Made by a program: the position numbers and the translations under genes. From the NCBI GenBank assembly GCA_017548045.1, contig JAFYNR010000056.1, positions 1 through 35,521 of the forward strand: DNA of 35,521 nucleotides. Direction: 5' to 3'. The notes under the pieces were generated by a model. It was not told the DNA's origin and made no database searches. It saw only the letters and a list, made by a program, of their open reading frames with translations. This stretch comes from Clostridia bacterium. Lineage in GTDB: Bacteria > Bacillota > Clostridia > Oscillospirales > Acutalibacteraceae. Shown piece by piece: positions 1-7,343 of the stretch (within the stretch, counting starts at the first letter, position 1; each line of letters opens with the position of its first letter).

Positions 1-374
1 CCGTTTTCCGCAACAACGTCGTGATGGGACATAAGCATAACGTTGCGGCTTTTATCCTTACCCTCGATTTTGAAAATCCAACAGTCGTCACCGAAGGTCA
101 TTATCTCAGCCCTTTCGTGGATGAGAGGGAAAAGCCTTTTCATCGTTTCGCGAAGCTTTGCAAACTCCGTGTCGTCATAGCTTCCTTTAACCGAAACGGT
201 GCGGCATTTAATCATTTCGGAAAGCCTTTGAGCATATTCAAGTTGCTCCTTTTCGGTGAGATGAATTTTTTCATCCGTCAGCTTTCTTGCTCTTTTTTTA
301 ATCATAACCGCATTGTACGAAAGCACAAGCAGAAAGATTATCAGTGCACAGGGAATTATCAAAAGGAATTTCAT
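1..374 (-). CDS. M20-family metallopeptidase, 5' part only
   Basis: This is the first 124 codons of a gene that runs off the left edge of the window. The protein opens with a hydrophobic N-terminal segment (about residues 2-21) followed by Lys/Arg, so it is probably membrane-anchored. It then has a helical stretch and reaches the first metal-site motif of M20/M28-type peptidases, MSHHDVV, where H117 and D119 correspond to the metal His and the adjacent acidic residue of the family motif (AHQDVV in PM20D1-type enzymes). The start is ATG at 374 with AGGAGGG at 381-387. M20 enzymes hydrolyse peptides or N-acyl amino acids using two zinc ions; the exact substrate cannot be given because most of the gene is missing. 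It has its own promoter at 406-433. The family call rests on one motif plus layout, so confidence is moderate. Confidence 0.72.
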   Translation of the reverse strand, partial: MKFLLIIPCALIIFLLVLSYNAVMIKKRARKLTDEKIHLTEKEQLEYAQRLSEMIKCRTVSVKGSYDDTEFAKLRETMKRLFPLIHERAEIMTFGDDCWIFKIEGKDKSRNVMLMSHHDVVAEN

Positions 375-405
375 AAATAACCCTCCTCTTTATAGTAACA
401 TTATA

Positions 406-433
406 ATTATAGCACCCATATAAAATAAATCAA
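406..433 (-). promoter_or_regulatory. promoter of the M20 peptidase gene
   Basis: Reading the minus strand, TTGATT (433-428), a 16-base spacer, then TATAAT (411-406), preceded by TGC, which makes an extended -10. The predicted start lies about 25 bases before the AGGAGGG site of the peptidase gene. Confidence 0.6.
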
Positions 434-454
434 GCGGAAGAACAACTCTTCCGC
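434..454 (-). terminator. hairpin, probable terminator downstream of the DUF4345-like gene
   Basis: A perfect 8-bp stem GCGGAAGA/TCTTCCGC closes a 5-base loop. On the minus strand it is followed by a T-rich tract (TTGATTTATTTTAT) that doubles as the -35 region of the next gene. It lies 160 bases after the stop of the DUF4345-like gene, so it may end that transcript. Confidence 0.5.
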
Positions 455-461
455 CTGAAAA

Positions 462-609
462 TATACTTTTTGAAACGGTAATCGATAAGGTTTGAACGGA
501 ACCTTTCCGCCCTGTCTGCGTTAAGGGCGTATGTCAAAGAGAAAAATGCCCGAATGTGCGTGATATTGTTGTATTTCAGACTTATGGAATTATCGTTTCA
601 AAAAGTATA
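462..609. mobile_element. MITE-like element with 14-bp terminal inverted repeats flanked by TA
   Basis: The ends at 464-477 (TACTTTTTGAAACG) and 594-607 (CGTTTCAAAAAGTA) are perfect inverted copies, and each is bordered by a TA dinucleotide (462-463 and 608-609). The 144-base interior has no open reading frame of note. Terminal inverted repeats with a TA duplication are what non-autonomous derivatives of IS630/Tc1-mariner elements show. The right end touches the stop codon of the DUF4345-like gene. Only one copy is visible here, so a chance or structural inverted repeat remains possible. Confidence 0.45.
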
Positions 610-611
610 CG

Positions 612-1013
612 TTATTTTGAAAGAAAATAGCAGACCCACAGCGCAACCACAAAAGCGGATTCCGCAGGGATGGCAAGCTTTGTGTAAGGGCATTTCCAGC
701 CCTTGTCAACGCAGAGAAAAATTGTTCGTGTCACAAGCACGGTTGTTGCGAAAAACAGACCGCCTGCCAGGGAGTAAACGGGTGTTCCGAGGGCGAGGGT
801 AAGGTAAAGAAGAAAAGCACCCAGAGCAAATGAAATTCCGCCGTAATAAACTCTGATTTCGGTTTTGCCTGCGTTATCAACGGGCTTTATTGCAAATTTT
901 TCCGCATTTTTCAGAGGGCTTGAAATAAAAACAACCGCCATTCCGAAAAAGTAAAGGCAAAGACAGATAACCGCTATACCTGCCGGCAGGTTTGAGAAAA
1001 AGATTTCTTTCAT
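612..1013 (-). CDS. DUF4345-like small integral membrane protein
   Basis: A 133-residue protein with four hydrophobic segments (roughly residues 8-30, 55-75, 80-100 and 112-130). The segment with VYYGGISFALGAFLL followed by a second hydrophobic stretch ending in RTIFL resembles the DUF4345 family, small membrane proteins of unknown function. I chose ATG at 1013 because AGGAG at 1022-1026 is eight bases upstream; the in-frame GTG at 1022 overlaps that ribosome site. It stands alone on the minus strand with its own promoter (1035-1063), downstream of tRNA-Gln, whose transcript is closed by a terminator in between. Its stop codon lies three bases from a TA-flanked inverted repeat. Function is unknown, and the family assignment is by recall of pattern only. 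Confidence 0.6.
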   Translation of the reverse strand: MKEIFFSNLPAGIAVICLCLYFFGMAVVFISSPLKNAEKFAIKPVDNAGKTEIRVYYGGISFALGAFLLYLTLALGTPVYSLAGGLFFATTVLVTRTIFLCVDKGWKCPYTKLAIPAESAFVVALWVCYFLSK

Positions 1014-1034
1014 ATTAAACACTCCTTTTACAGA

Positions 1035-1063
1035 ATGATATCATATATTTTTATTAAAATCAA
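1035..1063 (-). promoter_or_regulatory. promoter of the DUF4345-like gene
   Basis: On the minus strand TTGATT (1063-1058), 17 bases, then TATCAT (1040-1035). This is 4/6 and 5/6 to the sigma-A consensus, just ahead of the AGGAG site. Confidence 0.5.
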
Positions 1064-1098
1064 CGGTGGTGATTACATACCAATCCTTCGGATTGGAT

Positions 1099-1125
1099 AA
1101 AAAAATACCAAGTCTTGCGACTTGG
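1099..1125 (-). terminator. terminator of tRNA-Gln
   Basis: CCAAGTC/GACTTGG 7-bp stem with a GCAA tetraloop on the minus strand, followed by TATTTTTTT. It begins nine bases past the CCA end of the tRNA. A second small dyad (CCAATCC/GGATTGG, 1080-1096) follows at once and may reinforce it. Confidence 0.85.
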
Positions 1126-1133
1126 CATTTTTT

Positions 1134-1207
1134 TGGCTGGGGAATAGGGATTCGAACCCCAACAAACAGAGTCAGAGTCTGTCGTGCTACCGTTACACTA
1201 TTCCCCA
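1134..1207 (-). tRNA. tRNA-Gln (anticodon CTG)
   Basis: The 74-base gene includes an encoded CCA. The acceptor stem TGGGGAA pairs with TTCCCCA, the anticodon stem ACAGA/TCTGT holds the loop CTCTGAC with anticodon CTG, and the T arm has the usual TTCGAAT loop. CTG reads the glutamine codon CAG. It has its own promoter at 1240-1267 and a terminator at 1099-1125, so it is a single-gene transcript. Confidence 0.95.
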
Positions 1208-1239
1208 ATGTAACTCGTAACTGTGGGCTACGGGTATAT

Positions 1240-1267
1240 ATTATACACGCTTTAGCGGAAAAGTCAA
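1240..1267 (-). promoter_or_regulatory. promoter of tRNA-Gln
   Basis: Minus-strand TTGACT (1267-1262), 16-base spacer, TATAAT (1245-1240). The start would fall about 25 bases before the mature tRNA end. Confidence 0.75.
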
Positions 1268-1313
1268 CACTTTTTTCAGAAAAATTTTACTTTTTTTCAG
1301 CGGATGTTTGGTA

Positions 1314-1342
1314 TTGTAAAACTTCCCTTTTTGTATTAAAAT
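1314..1342 (+). promoter_or_regulatory. possible promoter of the plus-strand TagF-like gene
   Basis: TTGTAA (1314-1319), 17 bases, TAAAAT (1337-1342). Moderate match. It would give a leader of about 24 bases containing AAGGA before ATG 1373. Confidence 0.4.
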
Positions 1343-1372
1343 ATACATTATAATACAGAAGGACGTGTATTG

Positions 1373-2491
1373 ATGAAATCACTTCTCAAAAAAATAATAA
1401 GTCCCCGTGCAAGACGCGGTGTACTGGTTTTTCTCAACCGTGTGTGGTGTTTTATCTGCCGTTGTCTGCCGCTTCAGAACAGAGTGCTTTTTTACACAAT
1501 CCGCGGCGACGGCACTCTTGCGGATAACGCAAGGGCGGTTTACGATGCACTTGACTGCAAAAAGATTATTTTTGCAAAAAAACTGCCCCACCCGGTAAAA
1601 ATCAAGCCTCTTGCATATTTTTATCTGCTTACAAGCCGTGTTATCGTCACCGACGATTACGTGCGCTATATGAGTGCGGTAAGGCTTCGCAAGGGTCAGA
1701 GCCTTATTCAGATATGGCACGCCTGCGGTGCTTTCAAGAAGTTCGGTCTTGATGCGCCCTCAAGCCGCAGTGAGGCGGAGGAAAAATCCCTTCATTCTCA
1801 GTACAGTGCGGTTATTGTAACGTCCGAAAAATGCAGAAAGTTTTATGCAGGTGCATTCGGCGTAGGCGAGGATATCTGTCTGCCTCTGGGCCTTCCCAGA
1901 ACGGACAGGCTTTTTACGGATAAAGAAAAAATGCGTGAAAACGTTCTTGACAAGCATCCCGAGCTTAAAAATAAGCATATCTATCTTTATTGCCCCACCT
2001 TCCGTGAGGCAGAGGGCGAAAGGATTATTCTTGACCCGAAAATCAACTGGTCTGAGCTGAGCAATACACTTTGCGACGACGAAATTTTTGTTATCAGACG
2101 CCACCCCGTTATGGATTACCGCCTGACGGATAGAGAGTACCCCAACATCCTTGACCTGACGGATGAATCAACCCTTGACCTTACGGCGGCAAGCGATGTT
2201 ATTATAACCGATTATTCCTCGGTTATTTACGATGCCTGCCTGCTTTCCGTGCCCTCGGTATTCTACTGCCCCGATTATAAAGATTATGAGAGGGGATTTT
2301 ATCTTGAATTCCCCGATGATTTACCCGGCGAGCTTGTTACCGAAGGCGAAAAGCTTCTTGAAGCCGTAAGGCGCACAAAAGAAAATCCGCCCGCCGATAA
2401 AATCAAGAAATTCATCGGTGAGCAGATGGAAGCCTGCGACGGCAAATCAGCCGAAAGGGTAGGGGCGCTTATTGAGAAGTGCCTGAAATAA
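1373..2491 (+). CDS. CDP-glycerol/CDP-ribitol glycerophosphotransferase family protein (TagF/TarL type)
   Basis: A 372-residue protein of the Glyphos_transf family, which moves glycerol-phosphate or ribitol-phosphate from the CDP-activated form onto a lipid-linked teichoic acid chain at the inner membrane face. The family motifs are in place: IQIWHACGAFKKFG with the conserved His, the RRHP motif, and TDYSSVIYDA near residue 280. The N terminus is basic with an amphipathic helix, as in membrane-associated members. The start ATG at 1373 fits AAGGA at 1359-1363; a TTG three bases upstream is less well spaced. The gene faces the long wall-polymer operon, and its last 23 bases overlap the end of the other TagF-like gene. 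It is shorter than full TagF proteins, which carry an extra N-terminal half. Chain primase or polymerase roles cannot be told apart from sequence alone. Confidence 0.88.
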   Translation: MKSLLKKIISPRARRGVLVFLNRVWCFICRCLPLQNRVLFYTIRGDGTLADNARAVYDALDCKKIIFAKKLPHPVKIKPLAYFYLLTSRVIVTDDYVRYMSAVRLRKGQSLIQIWHACGAFKKFGLDAPSSRSEAEEKSLHSQYSAVIVTSEKCRKFYAGAFGVGEDICLPLGLPRTDRLFTDKEKMRENVLDKHPELKNKHIYLYCPTFREAEGERIILDPKINWSELSNTLCDDEIFVIRRHPVMDYRLTDREYPNILDLTDESTLDLTAASDVIITDYSSVIYDACLLSVPSVFYCPDYKDYERGFYLEFPDDLPGELVTEGEKLLEAVRRTKENPPADKIKKFIGEQMEACDGKSAERVGALIEKCLK

Positions 2492-3611
2492 CCTTTTCAT
2501 ATATTCTTTTTGTGTTGTCGCAATCAACGTAATCAAAGTTAAAATCTCTGAATCGGCGGAGCTTTTCACCGTCGTTTCGGGGATTTTTTATTGCGTCAAC
2601 AACCTCACCGAAATCCCTTGCAACCCTGCCCGGCACATAGGATTCGTAATCGTAATAGAATGAACGCTCTTTTTCGTATTCTTCAAGGTCAAAGGCAAAG
2701 AAAATGCAGGGCTTTCCAAGCAGTGCAAAATCCATACATACCGAGGAATAATCCGTAATAAGAATATGGCTGATAAGGGTCAGCTCGTTTATATCGCCTC
2801 CCGTAACGTCAACAGTGCCGTCAAGAGGCTCTGCGGAGTGAATCTGCGGATGAAGCTTCACGAGAAGTGCGTAATCATCACCCAGCTCACGGCTGAAAAG
2901 GTCAATATCAATATTGTTGACAATGCTTTTATCCGTTTCAGGGTCATCACGGAAGGTGGGCGCATAAAGAATCAGCTTTTTGCCTGCACATTCGGGATGA
3001 ATTTTGTCAAATTCGCTGCGGATTGAGTCAACATCCTTTTTGGCAAGAAGGGTATCAATTCTGGGTGCACCAAGAGGAAGCACCCTGCTTTCGTCAACGC
3101 CGAAAGCCTCGGCATAGACGGGCACAACGTTCCTTGAGGTGCAGATTACGTATGTAAGATTACGGGAGCATTTTTCTTCGCGGAGCCGCACATCATCCGT
3201 CAGCGGTGCGGAAAGACCGAATTTTTTGAATGCACCCTCTGCGTGCCAGAGCTGTGTAACAACCGCCTTTTTGCTGAATTTCAGTGACGCCATGGGCATA
3301 AAATTATCGTTGAGAAAAACGTACTTTGAAGTGGCAAGCGCCTTTGCCTTTACGGTGAAAAAGCCTGCCGCCTTAAGGCAGGAGGCGATAAGAGGCTTTA
3401 TGCCCGAGGTGTCGAGCCTTAAATCCCTTGTGGTTATTGTGATTATTTCACAGCCGCCTTTTGCCTCAACGTATGAGCGCAGAATTCCCAGCGAATCCTT
3501 TTCGCCGCCGTTGTGAGGAGCAACAAAAGCAACTCTGTTTTCCTTTACGGGCAGTATTCTGCACAGATTGAAGAAAAGGGCATACAGCCCGTAAAAAAGC
3601 TTTTTCAACAT
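2469..3611 (-). CDS. CDP-glycerol/CDP-ribitol glycerophosphotransferase family protein (TagF/TarL type)
   Basis: A 380-residue Glyphos_transf protein, last gene of the minus-strand wall-polymer operon. It carries the motifs TQLWHAEGAFKKFG, VKLHPQ and TDYSSVCMDFALL in the expected order and spacing. It probably transfers polyol-phosphate units onto a lipid-linked glycan at the cytoplasmic membrane. The nearby tarI and tarJ make CDP-ribitol, so ribitol-phosphate is the likeliest substrate. The start at 3611 is supported by GGAG six to nine bases upstream; it begins nine bases after the stop of the preceding GT2 gene. It is clearly related to the plus-strand copy at 1373-2491, with the same length class and motifs but considerable divergence. 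The pair might split linkage-unit priming and chain extension; that is inference. Confidence 0.9.
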   Translation of the reverse strand: MLKKLFYGLYALFFNLCRILPVKENRVAFVAPHNGGEKDSLGILRSYVEAKGGCEIITITTRDLRLDTSGIKPLIASCLKAAGFFTVKAKALATSKYVFLNDNFMPMASLKFSKKAVVTQLWHAEGAFKKFGLSAPLTDDVRLREEKCSRNLTYVICTSRNVVPVYAEAFGVDESRVLPLGAPRIDTLLAKKDVDSIRSEFDKIHPECAGKKLILYAPTFRDDPETDKSIVNNIDIDLFSRELGDDYALLVKLHPQIHSAEPLDGTVDVTGGDINELTLISHILITDYSSVCMDFALLGKPCIFFAFDLEEYEKERSFYYDYESYVPGRVARDFGEVVDAIKNPRNDGEKLRRFRDFNFDYVDCDNTKRIYEKVISGTSQ

Positions 3612-3620
3612 AATTCTCCG

Positions 3621-4832
3621 TTACTTTTTTATTTTCAGAAGGATTTTTGCACCGAGAATAATAATGAAATCGGGCAGAAATCCTGTTTTTGATGAGTTTT
3701 TCAGCAATGCGATAACTTTGAAAAGCCTGCTGTCAAGCCTTTCGTTACCCCTCAATTTAAGGGTGATTCTGCCCTTTGCCTGCTTTTCGGAGCCGACAAT
3801 TTCAAAAAGAGGCATTGACTGAGCATAAACCGAATTTATAAAAGCTTCGTCGGGATTTTTTGCAACAACGCTTATGACGGGGCTTTTTGCAATTTCATCC
3901 TTGCTGAAAATCAGGTTGCCCATATCCTTGATAAGAAGGGAACACTTTTTCTTTGTGCCGTCGCTCATTTTTGCATCAAGAAAAGCAATTCTTTCCTTGA
4001 TGCAGATAAGAGAATCATCACCGTCTGAAATCCACAGAAGGCGGTAAAATTCATTTATCAGCGCAGAATAATTCTTATAAAGAATTTCTTGCAGATAATC
4101 CTGCTTTTCAGCCTCGGTGCCATCAAAATTCTTTTCGGCGCAGTCGTAAATCATATCCATTGATTTTGCGAAATCCGAAAGAAGCTGAGGATTCACCTTG
4201 TGAGTTACCGAGCCTGCGTGCCTGCGGTATCTGAAAACCGCATTTTCAACGCCTGTGATTTCAGGCTTTGCGGTGTGGACAAACTGCATAAAGAATGCGC
4301 CGTCTTCGCTGTAACCCATTGCAGGGAAGCGTACACCGCTTTCTTTAAGGGCTTTTGCACGGTAGCATTTGTTACTGACGATGAAATTCCACAGCAGCCG
4401 TTTATCGCGGCAGTCAATGTATTTATCCTTAACAAGGGAGTCAACAACGGGGTTGCTTTTGCAGTCAGTGCCGAAGCTTTCAACCCTGCAAAGAGCAATA
4501 TCCGCCTGCGTTTCATCAAGGGCACTGCATAATTCGCTCAGAGCGTTTTCGCTGAGCAAATCGTCACTGTCGAGAAAGAGAATATACTCTCCCTCTGCGC
4601 AGTCAATGCCTTTGTTTCTTGCGGCGGATACACCTGCATTCTCCTGATAAACGGGCAGAATACAAGGGTGCTTTTCGGCATAATCCTTTATTATTTTACC
4701 CGTACCGTCTGTTGAGCCGTCGTCAACAATAACAATCTGTATGTCTTTAAGGCTCTGGCTCAGCAGACAGTCAAGAGTTTCGTTTATGAAATTTTCACTG
4801 TTGTATGCGGGTATTATAACAGAAATTTTCAT
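3621..4832 (-). CDS. family 2 glycosyltransferase
   Basis: A 403-residue GT-A fold enzyme. The N-terminal 110 residues show the GT2 pattern: ISVIIPAYNSENFI, IVDDGSTDGT (residues 35-44), NAGVSAARNKGI, and the metal and nucleotide-sugar motif DSDD at 88-91. The C-terminal half is helical and not diagnostic. Such enzymes add a sugar from UDP- or dTDP-sugar to a growing lipid-linked glycan in the cytoplasm. It sits one base after the stop of tarJ and just before the TagF-like gene, so it likely decorates or extends the ribitol-phosphate polymer. The exact sugar is not readable from the sequence. Confidence 0.88.
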   Translation of the reverse strand: MKISVIIPAYNSENFINETLDCLLSQSLKDIQIVIVDDGSTDGTGKIIKDYAEKHPCILPVYQENAGVSAARNKGIDCAEGEYILFLDSDDLLSENALSELCSALDETQADIALCRVESFGTDCKSNPVVDSLVKDKYIDCRDKRLLWNFIVSNKCYRAKALKESGVRFPAMGYSEDGAFFMQFVHTAKPEITGVENAVFRYRRHAGSVTHKVNPQLLSDFAKSMDMIYDCAEKNFDGTEAEKQDYLQEILYKNYSALINEFYRLLWISDGDDSLICIKERIAFLDAKMSDGTKKKCSLLIKDMGNLIFSKDEIAKSPVISVVAKNPDEAFINSVYAQSMPLFEIVGSEKQAKGRITLKLRGNERLDSRLFKVIALLKNSSKTGFLPDFIIILGAKILLKIKK

Positions 4833-4833
4833 T

Positions 4834-5856
4834 TTATTTATCCCACTTTAAAACGGTTTTGCCGAAATGGCGGCTGATATCCTGTGCAAACGCACCGTGA
4901 ATATCCGATACCGTTCTGATGTTGATTACACTGCCGATGATGTTTTCAAGGTAGGCGGAAATCTGAGGATTCTCCGAAAGAAGATCCATTGTTTTCTGAA
5001 AATCTTCAACTCCGCTGCGGCTTGAACCGAAAAGAGAAAGTCCCTTTTCAAGCACCATTCTTGTGTTGATATCAACAAATCTTTCGCTTACGCCCATAAG
5101 ACCTATGGAGCCTTCGGGGTTAATCATATCAATAATCTGTGCAATGGCAAAGCGTGAGCCTTCGCCGCCTACACATTCAAATGCGTGGTCAATTTTAAGC
5201 CCCTCGGGCACGTGGTCAACGTGATATGCGCCGTCTGCAAAGGAGAAGTAGGCAAGCTTATCGTAAACCGTACCGAAAACGTAGAGCTTTGTATCAGGGT
5301 AAAGGGCTCTGAGCACAAGTGCGGTTATGAAGCCAACGTTGCCGTCACCCCAGATGCCGATTGAATCCTTTCTTCTGTGAGCAAACTTCTCGAAGCGTGC
5401 CACGGCGTGAACGCAGACGCTGATAAGCTCGCTGAAGGAAGCCACTCTCAGGTCAACGTTTTCGGGCACACGCACAAGATGGTCCGCAGGCATATCAATA
5501 TAATCCCTGAGGAAACCGTCGTATCCGCTGGAACAGAAGTGGCTTGACGGCAGATAGTTTTCTGCCACAACGTCATCCTTTTCAGTAGGAATATTGGGCA
5601 CGGGAACTACAATTTCACCAACCTTGAAATTGCCTGTGGGGTCATAAACAACCTTTGCAACGCATTCGTGGATAAGCGCCATAGGCAGCTTTGCTTTGAG
5701 GGCTTCACGGCTTCTGTTGCCAAGGTAATAACGCTGGTCCGCCTTGCAGATTGAAAGGTAAAGAGGGCGGAGAATAACGCTGTCTTTGATTTCGGGCTGT
5801 GTGCAGGCAACCTCAATCATACCGGGGGCGATTAATCTGTAAACTGAATTAATCAT
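4834..5856 (-). CDS. tarJ: ribulose-5-phosphate reductase / ribitol-5-phosphate dehydrogenase TarJ
   Basis: A 340-residue zinc-type alcohol dehydrogenase whose N terminus (INSVYRLIAPGMIEV, ILRPLYLSICKADQRYY) matches TarJ closely. TarJ reduces D-ribulose 5-phosphate to D-ribitol 5-phosphate with NADPH, the substrate TarI needs. Visible landmarks are C37, the H63-E64 pair, the TPTEKDDV stretch, SSGYDGF, and a Rossmann glycine motif GIWGDGNVG. The length agrees with known TarJ. Its start overlaps the tarI stop by eight bases (ATGATTAA), with AAGGAT upstream, so the two are probably translationally coupled. tarI-tarJ in tandem is the classical arrangement for CDP-ribitol synthesis. Confidence 0.93.
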   Translation of the reverse strand: MINSVYRLIAPGMIEVACTQPEIKDSVILRPLYLSICKADQRYYLGNRSREALKAKLPMALIHECVAKVVYDPTGNFKVGEIVVPVPNIPTEKDDVVAENYLPSSHFCSSGYDGFLRDYIDMPADHLVRVPENVDLRVASFSELISVCVHAVARFEKFAHRRKDSIGIWGDGNVGFITALVLRALYPDTKLYVFGTVYDKLAYFSFADGAYHVDHVPEGLKIDHAFECVGGEGSRFAIAQIIDMINPEGSIGLMGVSERFVDINTRMVLEKGLSLFGSSRSGVEDFQKTMDLLSENPQISAYLENIIGSVINIRTVSDIHGAFAQDISRHFGKTVLKWDK

Positions 5857-6565
5857 CTGAATCCTTGCCTTTCAGAAGGGTGTGAGCAACCTTCAAATCA
5901 TAGGGATAGGTGATTTTGATATTGAAAACCTCACCCTCAACCATATAAACGTCCTTATTCTTGATTGAGAAAATCTTGCAGGCATCCGTAAGAATAGCCT
6001 TTTCGTCTTCCGTAAGAGAAGCAAGAACACGTTCAAGCTCTTTAAGACGGAATGACTGGGGAGTCTGACCCTGGAACATTCTTGTTCTGTCAGGGATTGA
6101 TGTAATCATTTTGCCGTCGGCGCTTTCAACGATGGTATCCGTTGCAGGGATTACCGTATCGCAGGCACCGTATTTTATGGCGGCATCAACGTTTTCTTCA
6201 ATAATTCTGTGAGTAAGGAAAGGTCTTACCGCATCGTGGGTAACGATAACGGTGTCTTCGTCTGTTTCGTAATTTTCTTCAATGTATGCAATGGCGTTTT
6301 CAAGAGTGCCGTTTCTTGTGGCACCGCCTGCAATAACGGTTACCTTTTTGCCTTCGGGCAGATGCTTTTTAATCAGCGTCTGAGTGTGTGCAACCCAGGC
6401 CTTGGGGCAGAGAACGAGAATTTCGTCAATTCTGTCGCTGATAAAAAACTTTTCGATTGTGTGGATGATAACGGGCTTTGTACCCAGCTCAAGATACTGC
6501 TTGGGAGTATCGGAATTGCCCATACGGCTGCCGATACCGCCTGCAAAAACCGCTGCAAAAACCAT
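5849..6565 (-). CDS. tarI: D-ribitol-5-phosphate cytidylyltransferase TarI
   Basis: A 238-residue nucleotidyltransferase of the IspD/TarI family. The nucleotide-binding loop AGGIGSRMG (8-16) and PKQ (21-23) are intact, and HDAVRPF follows as in active enzymes. It converts CTP and ribitol 5-phosphate to CDP-ribitol. The match of its opening to TarI, together with tarJ directly downstream, separates it from IspD of isoprenoid synthesis, the main alternative. The start at 6565 is preceded by AAAGGGT. It is part of the greA-to-TagF operon. Confidence 0.93.
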   Translation of the reverse strand: MVFAAVFAGGIGSRMGNSDTPKQYLELGTKPVIIHTIEKFFISDRIDEILVLCPKAWVAHTQTLIKKHLPEGKKVTVIAGGATRNGTLENAIAYIEENYETDEDTVIVTHDAVRPFLTHRIIEENVDAAIKYGACDTVIPATDTIVESADGKMITSIPDRTRMFQGQTPQSFRLKELERVLASLTEDEKAILTDACKIFSIKNKDVYMVEGEVFNIKITYPYDLKVAHTLLKGKDSDD

Positions 6566-6587
6566 ATTTACCGACCCTTTCCTTATA

Positions 6588-7328
6588 TTATTTCTTAATC
6601 ATTTCATTGTATTTCGCGCAGATTTCCTTTGCGTCACCCTGGGCAATAAGCCTGCCCTTTTCAAGGATGATTGCCTTGTTGCAGATGTTGAGCACCTGGT
6701 CAACACTGTGGGAAACGAAAAGCACTGTAATGCCCTTGTCGAACATTGAACGGATTTTGGCTTCGCTCTTTTTTCTGAATTTGGCGTCGCCTACGGAGAG
6801 AACCTCGTCAAGAATAAGAATTTCGGGTTCAACCGCCGTTGCGATTGCAAAGCCAAGCCTTGCGCGCATACCCGATGAATAGTTTTTCACGGGAACGTTG
6901 ATAAAATCCCCAAGCTCCGAAAATTCAACAATCTGGTCGTATTTTTCTTCAATGAACTTTCTTGAATAGCCCATTGTTGCGCCGTAAAGATAAATGTTTT
7001 CTTTACCCGAATAGTTCATATCAAAGCCTGCACCCAGCTCAAGCATGGGAGCGATTACACCGTTGACGGAAACGCTGCCCTTGGTAGGCTTGAGCACGCC
7101 TGCAATAACTTTCAGCAAAGTGGATTTGCCTGCGCCGTTAAAGCCAAGAACGCCTACTCTGTCACCCTTTTCAACGGTGAACGAAATATCGTTCAGCGCC
7201 CAGAATTCAGTGAAACGGAGCTTCCTTGTAACAAGCTTGATAAAGTATTCTTTAAGATTGTCAACCTTTTCCTGATTAAGGTTGAACATCATACTCATAT
7301 TGCTTACCGTAATAGCGGGTTTAGCCAT
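6588..7328 (-). CDS. ABC transporter ATPase for teichoic acid / polysaccharide export (TagH/Wzt type)
   Basis: A 246-residue ATPase that powers flipping of a finished lipid-linked polymer across the membrane together with the permease just upstream in the operon. Walker A GFNGAGKST (62-70), signature YSSGM (150-154), Walker B LILDEV (171-176) and the switch His (H207 in VSHS) are all present. The GAGFD and YSSGMRARLGFA stretches are characteristic of the TagH/RfbE/KpsT branch. No C-terminal carbohydrate-binding extension is present, unlike the O-antigen Wzt of E. coli type, so substrate choice probably lies in the lipid linkage. The start has AAAGGAG at good spacing, and the gene begins 15 bases after the permease stop. 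Confidence 0.93.
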   Translation of the reverse strand: MAKPAITVSNMSMMFNLNQEKVDNLKEYFIKLVTRKLRFTEFWALNDISFTVEKGDRVGVLGFNGAGKSTLLKVIAGVLKPTKGSVSVNGVIAPMLELGAGFDMNYSGKENIYLYGATMGYSRKFIEEKYDQIVEFSELGDFINVPVKNYSSGMRARLGFAIATAVEPEILILDEVLSVGDAKFRKKSEAKIRSMFDKGITVLFVSHSVDQVLNICNKAIILEKGRLIAQGDAKEICAKYNEMIKK

Positions 7329-7343
7329 AAGAAACTCCTTTCA

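Noticed and set aside
1020-1022. GTG start for the DUF4345-like gene
   Set aside because: It lies inside the AGGAG ribosome site; ATG 1013 has correct spacing.
5849-6565. IspD (isoprenoid cytidylyltransferase) as the identity of this gene
   Set aside because: The N-terminal match and the overlap with tarJ favour TarI clearly.
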